DNA of 64,000 nucleotides from Druceiella hillmani (Eukaryota > Arthropoda > Insecta > Lepidoptera > Hepialidae). Positions 61,075-64,000 of the stretch are shown here, in pieces; position 1 is the first letter of the stretch, and every line of letters begins with the position of its first letter. The position numbers and the translations under genes are program-made. The stretch spans positions 14,582,501 through 14,646,500 of the forward strand of contig JAYKKI010000016.1 in the NCBI GenBank assembly GCA_039881145.1, given 5' to 3'. Under the pieces are notes generated by a model. It did no database searches. It was given only the letters and a program-made list of their open reading frames with translations, and had not been told where the DNA came from.

Positions 61075-63645
61075 GTTATGATTCGTTATCATAATTTATT
61101 TCACCTTGTTTTTAAATATACTTAATGCTTTACGCCAAATAAAACTAATCTCTATTGAATAACGTCGAACCATATTACTTTCTTTAGCGAGAGTAATTGA
61201 TTGCATCCATTATTATATTCATCAACTAGCTCTATCTTGTAAAGTTCTTGAAATATACACTTCTTATTTTGTAATAAACAGACATGACAATATCGTATGA
61301 AAGGTAATCGAAAACGTATATTATAGTTATTATACGATTAAAGAACGCGTTACAGAAATGTAGAAAAATAAAATAAAATTTATTAATTATAAAAAGGATT
61401 CAATTTCAATACAATTTTTGTTTAAAAATTAAGGTGTTGTACCATTGTATATTTAAGTAGTGATTTTTTTGCAAATTGACGTAATAATTCTACTGTTATA
61501 ATTTATTAACCAAATGCTTATTATTGACATTAACAGGAAGATTTGCTGTCTAATATTCCAGTTAAAAGTCAATCCTAAATAATTAACGTAAGAAGTTAAG
61601 TTAAAAGTTTAATTTTAATTTGACAACAGAATTGCATGACCATAAACCATTGGAAAGGATGTTCGTGCTTTTTACTTCTTTACTTCTATAGCTAAACCGT
61701 GAAGCTTTAGTAATATTCTAGAAGATTTAAATTTATATTTGTACAAACGCGAGTGCTCAAAACTACCAAAATTCTTTCGGAAGCGCTTTCGCCTTCTTTT
61801 TTGGCTAAAGACTTTAATATTAAGAATTATTGAACCAAAATTTTCCTTGGATACGTTTTGACACCACGTCTTACAAGAACATAGGTCTCCAGTTTAAATT
61901 GAAAGAGTCAAATTAAGATTTTTAGACGCCTGAAGAAAAGGAACGGTATTAGGAATTGTCATTGCTTAAACCATTTTTATTTGATTAGGAATGAGATATT
62001 TATATATTATTTCAATATTAAACTCAATTAATATTGATTTCTCGTCTTGATGGAAAGGACTGAATGGATTTAAAAGTAAGAACTTGTAAGTTTTTATTGA
62101 TATGGAAAATGTTATGATAGGCTTTGCATAAATTAAGTTAATGTAATAATTTTCATCATCATCCTAATTAGTCTTTATTAAAATATATTTTTTTCTTTTT
62201 TTGTATTAGACATGAAATCAAAAACTTTTTAAGTTCAAAAATTGATTTCTTTCGAAGTAAGCATACTTTTACTAGAGTTCGCCTCAACAAAGCCACTTTT
62301 TTTTAAATTAAAATGTATGTTGATGAGTAAATATCACATCGTTCAGATTGATTATCAGCAACCAAAAGTATTGGCTACTAATAATTATATTAATATCAAC
62401 TACTTGATTACTAACCGTAAGGGTTGTTATTTAACGTAATTACAAACATCGAGTATTTAATGTAATTACAAACACAAGACAATCTTAATGTTATTTTGAC
62501 TAATCCCAGATTATAAAACGTAGAACTAAGATTTTACATTCTGAGGACGGTATTGTGTTCTTGAGCTCAAAATGGAAGTTAAAAACGAATAGAACTTGCG
62601 AGTCCGTGAGTCCTTCAAGTACGAGTAGAACTTGCACTATTAGGGTTCTGCTGCAGTTAGCTAAGCACAAGTATTATAGTAATATGTTATAGGATAAATA
62701 GTATTTTAGGTAAATTGGTAAAAATTTTGTATTTTAAAAATAAAAGCAACAAAAAAGCTTTAGCAGTTTTTATACAGAAGATTATACTTTTTGAGAACGT
62801 TTCCAACAATATTTTTGTAAATACTTTTTCTAAAATTCCTTTTTTGGCCAAAACATATTTCCATATTATTTCTATATTATTATAATATTTTTTATAAGAT
62901 TTTTTAAAATCATTGAAATGTTTTTATCTAATACGTATGTTTTATCCTTGTAAGTTGCGTTTTAAGTAGATTTGTAAGTGATATTCTTATTAGTTCGGGT
63001 AGAATGTACAACGAACAGAAGTAAAAAGTTTGTTACTCAGAAACTGTAACTGAAAAAACCAAACCCTTGTATGACCTTACTCACGTCTTCGTTTGTTTTT
63101 TTCGTCTATCTGTTTGCCCCGGTCATTTTCATAAGAGAAAGTTAGACGTAGAAATTTAAAATTTGACAAGGCAATAAGCATAAAAAGTACGCAGTATTCT
63201 CAATAGTTGACTAAGTACATGGAATTTGATATTTTAAAAACCTGCTAAGCATGAGCAGATCTCACAATACTAGGGTTTCGTACACATTTTGTCACTTATA
63301 AATATGTATTAGTACATAGTACTTTTAATGAGTAATTTACAAATATAAGTTTCTCAAAATGTAAATGTGTTGCTTATTGTATGTTTCACGAGTGTAACAA
63401 AATGTTGAACGTTTAGAATATCATAAGACCTATGGTAATTGCTATAGTTTTCTTCTAAACTTTTAATCTTGTTTTTTTACATGTGATCATAATGAAACTC
63501 ATTGTAATATTGTTTTTTTCATAACTTTGGCTCGATAGAGTAAAAAGAAGGTTTTCGTATTCCCCATAATAATCCTTTCAACTAATACCCCACATTATAT
63601 GTAAAATTAAAGTAAAACAAACACAAGAGTTCCTTTAGCCACTTC

Positions 63646-63649
<4 letters not shown>
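61075..63649. other. AT-rich sequence beyond copy B
   Basis: No homology to the rest of the window noticed, and no gene. Reading frame 62242-62439 has no family support. A doubled phrase GTAATTACAAACA (about 62437 and 62463) is the only local repeat seen. Confidence 0.5.
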
Positions 63650-63717
<68 letters not shown>

Positions 63718-63718
63718 T
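63650..63718. repeat. (TA)n microsatellite
   Basis: About 60 bp of TA ending TATTTATATATATTG. The remaining sequence to the window end shows nothing recognisable. Confidence 0.95.
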
Positions 63719-64000
63719 GTGTTTTAAATGTGTGAGTTAAGAACATGTATTATTATATCTGTATATGAGAAAATTTAAGTATATTGCCTAATACATCTTT
63801 CGTTGACGTAAAAATATGGAGCATATTATAACAATTATGACATTTACAATCATCGCCATAGTTTTTCTACAACGTTTGTGTAGGATCCTAAGAACTCACG
63901 TTTTTCTTCTAATTTTAGATCAAGTAAATTGTTTTTCTTTTCTATATATCAACAAAAATATCATTAAGGATATATTATCAAATTGTTTCTAACATTACTA

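Overview
The window is AT-rich, non-coding eukaryotic DNA, most likely from an insect. The evidence is the repeat content: degraded piggyBac, mariner and Jockey-type LINE copies with insect-like transposase and reverse-transcriptase motifs, many long (TA)n tracts, no bacterial gene density and no intact host gene. The species cannot be named from the sequence. Nearly all open reading frames are chance or repeat frames; the interpretable ones are broken transposon genes.

The main structure is an old direct (tandem) segmental duplication. Copy A fills about 1-26080 and copy B about 28150-61075, in the same order and orientation. Read by eye, homologous pairs include 1-2330 with 28150-30680, 6480-7660 with 31880-32850, 8250-8740 with 33750-35100, 8760-9960 with 38620-42560, 12300-12680 with 42890-43185, 13480-14370 with 46220-46860, 15600-17560 with 54560-56385, and 21740-26080 with 57180-61075. 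Most of the copies are strongly diverged with many indels. Insertions private to one copy therefore stand out against an empty site in the other.

Copy A carries a piggyBac remnant (2332-4539), a second piggyBac remnant (14375-15110), a mariner remnant (17890-18640), a CR1/I-like LINE fragment (20692-21735) and an 8-bp-TSD MITE (23659-23795). Copy B carries a second copy of that MITE (31630-31817), an inverted piggyBac fragment (43195-43740), a piggyBac-like transposase pseudogene with two apparent introns (44218-46105), and a Jockey-clade LINE on the minus strand (47355-50696) with a stray extra 5' end (52741-53005). Shared older features are a ~122-bp minisatellite, three tRNA-like SINE fragments, a LINE reverse-transcriptase relic and three (TA)n tracts at matching positions.

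One block, 22140-22475 with 57570-57905, is far better conserved between copies than its surroundings. It holds an Exd/Hox-like and Hth-like composite site plus two GATA-type sites, so it is the best candidate for a functional (enhancer-like) element. Another recurring theme is perfect short palindromes that exist in only one copy where the other copy has a single arm, suggesting repeated templated inverted duplications. Three short coding-looking fragments (27599-27735, 33169-33347, 35206-35455) are unidentified.
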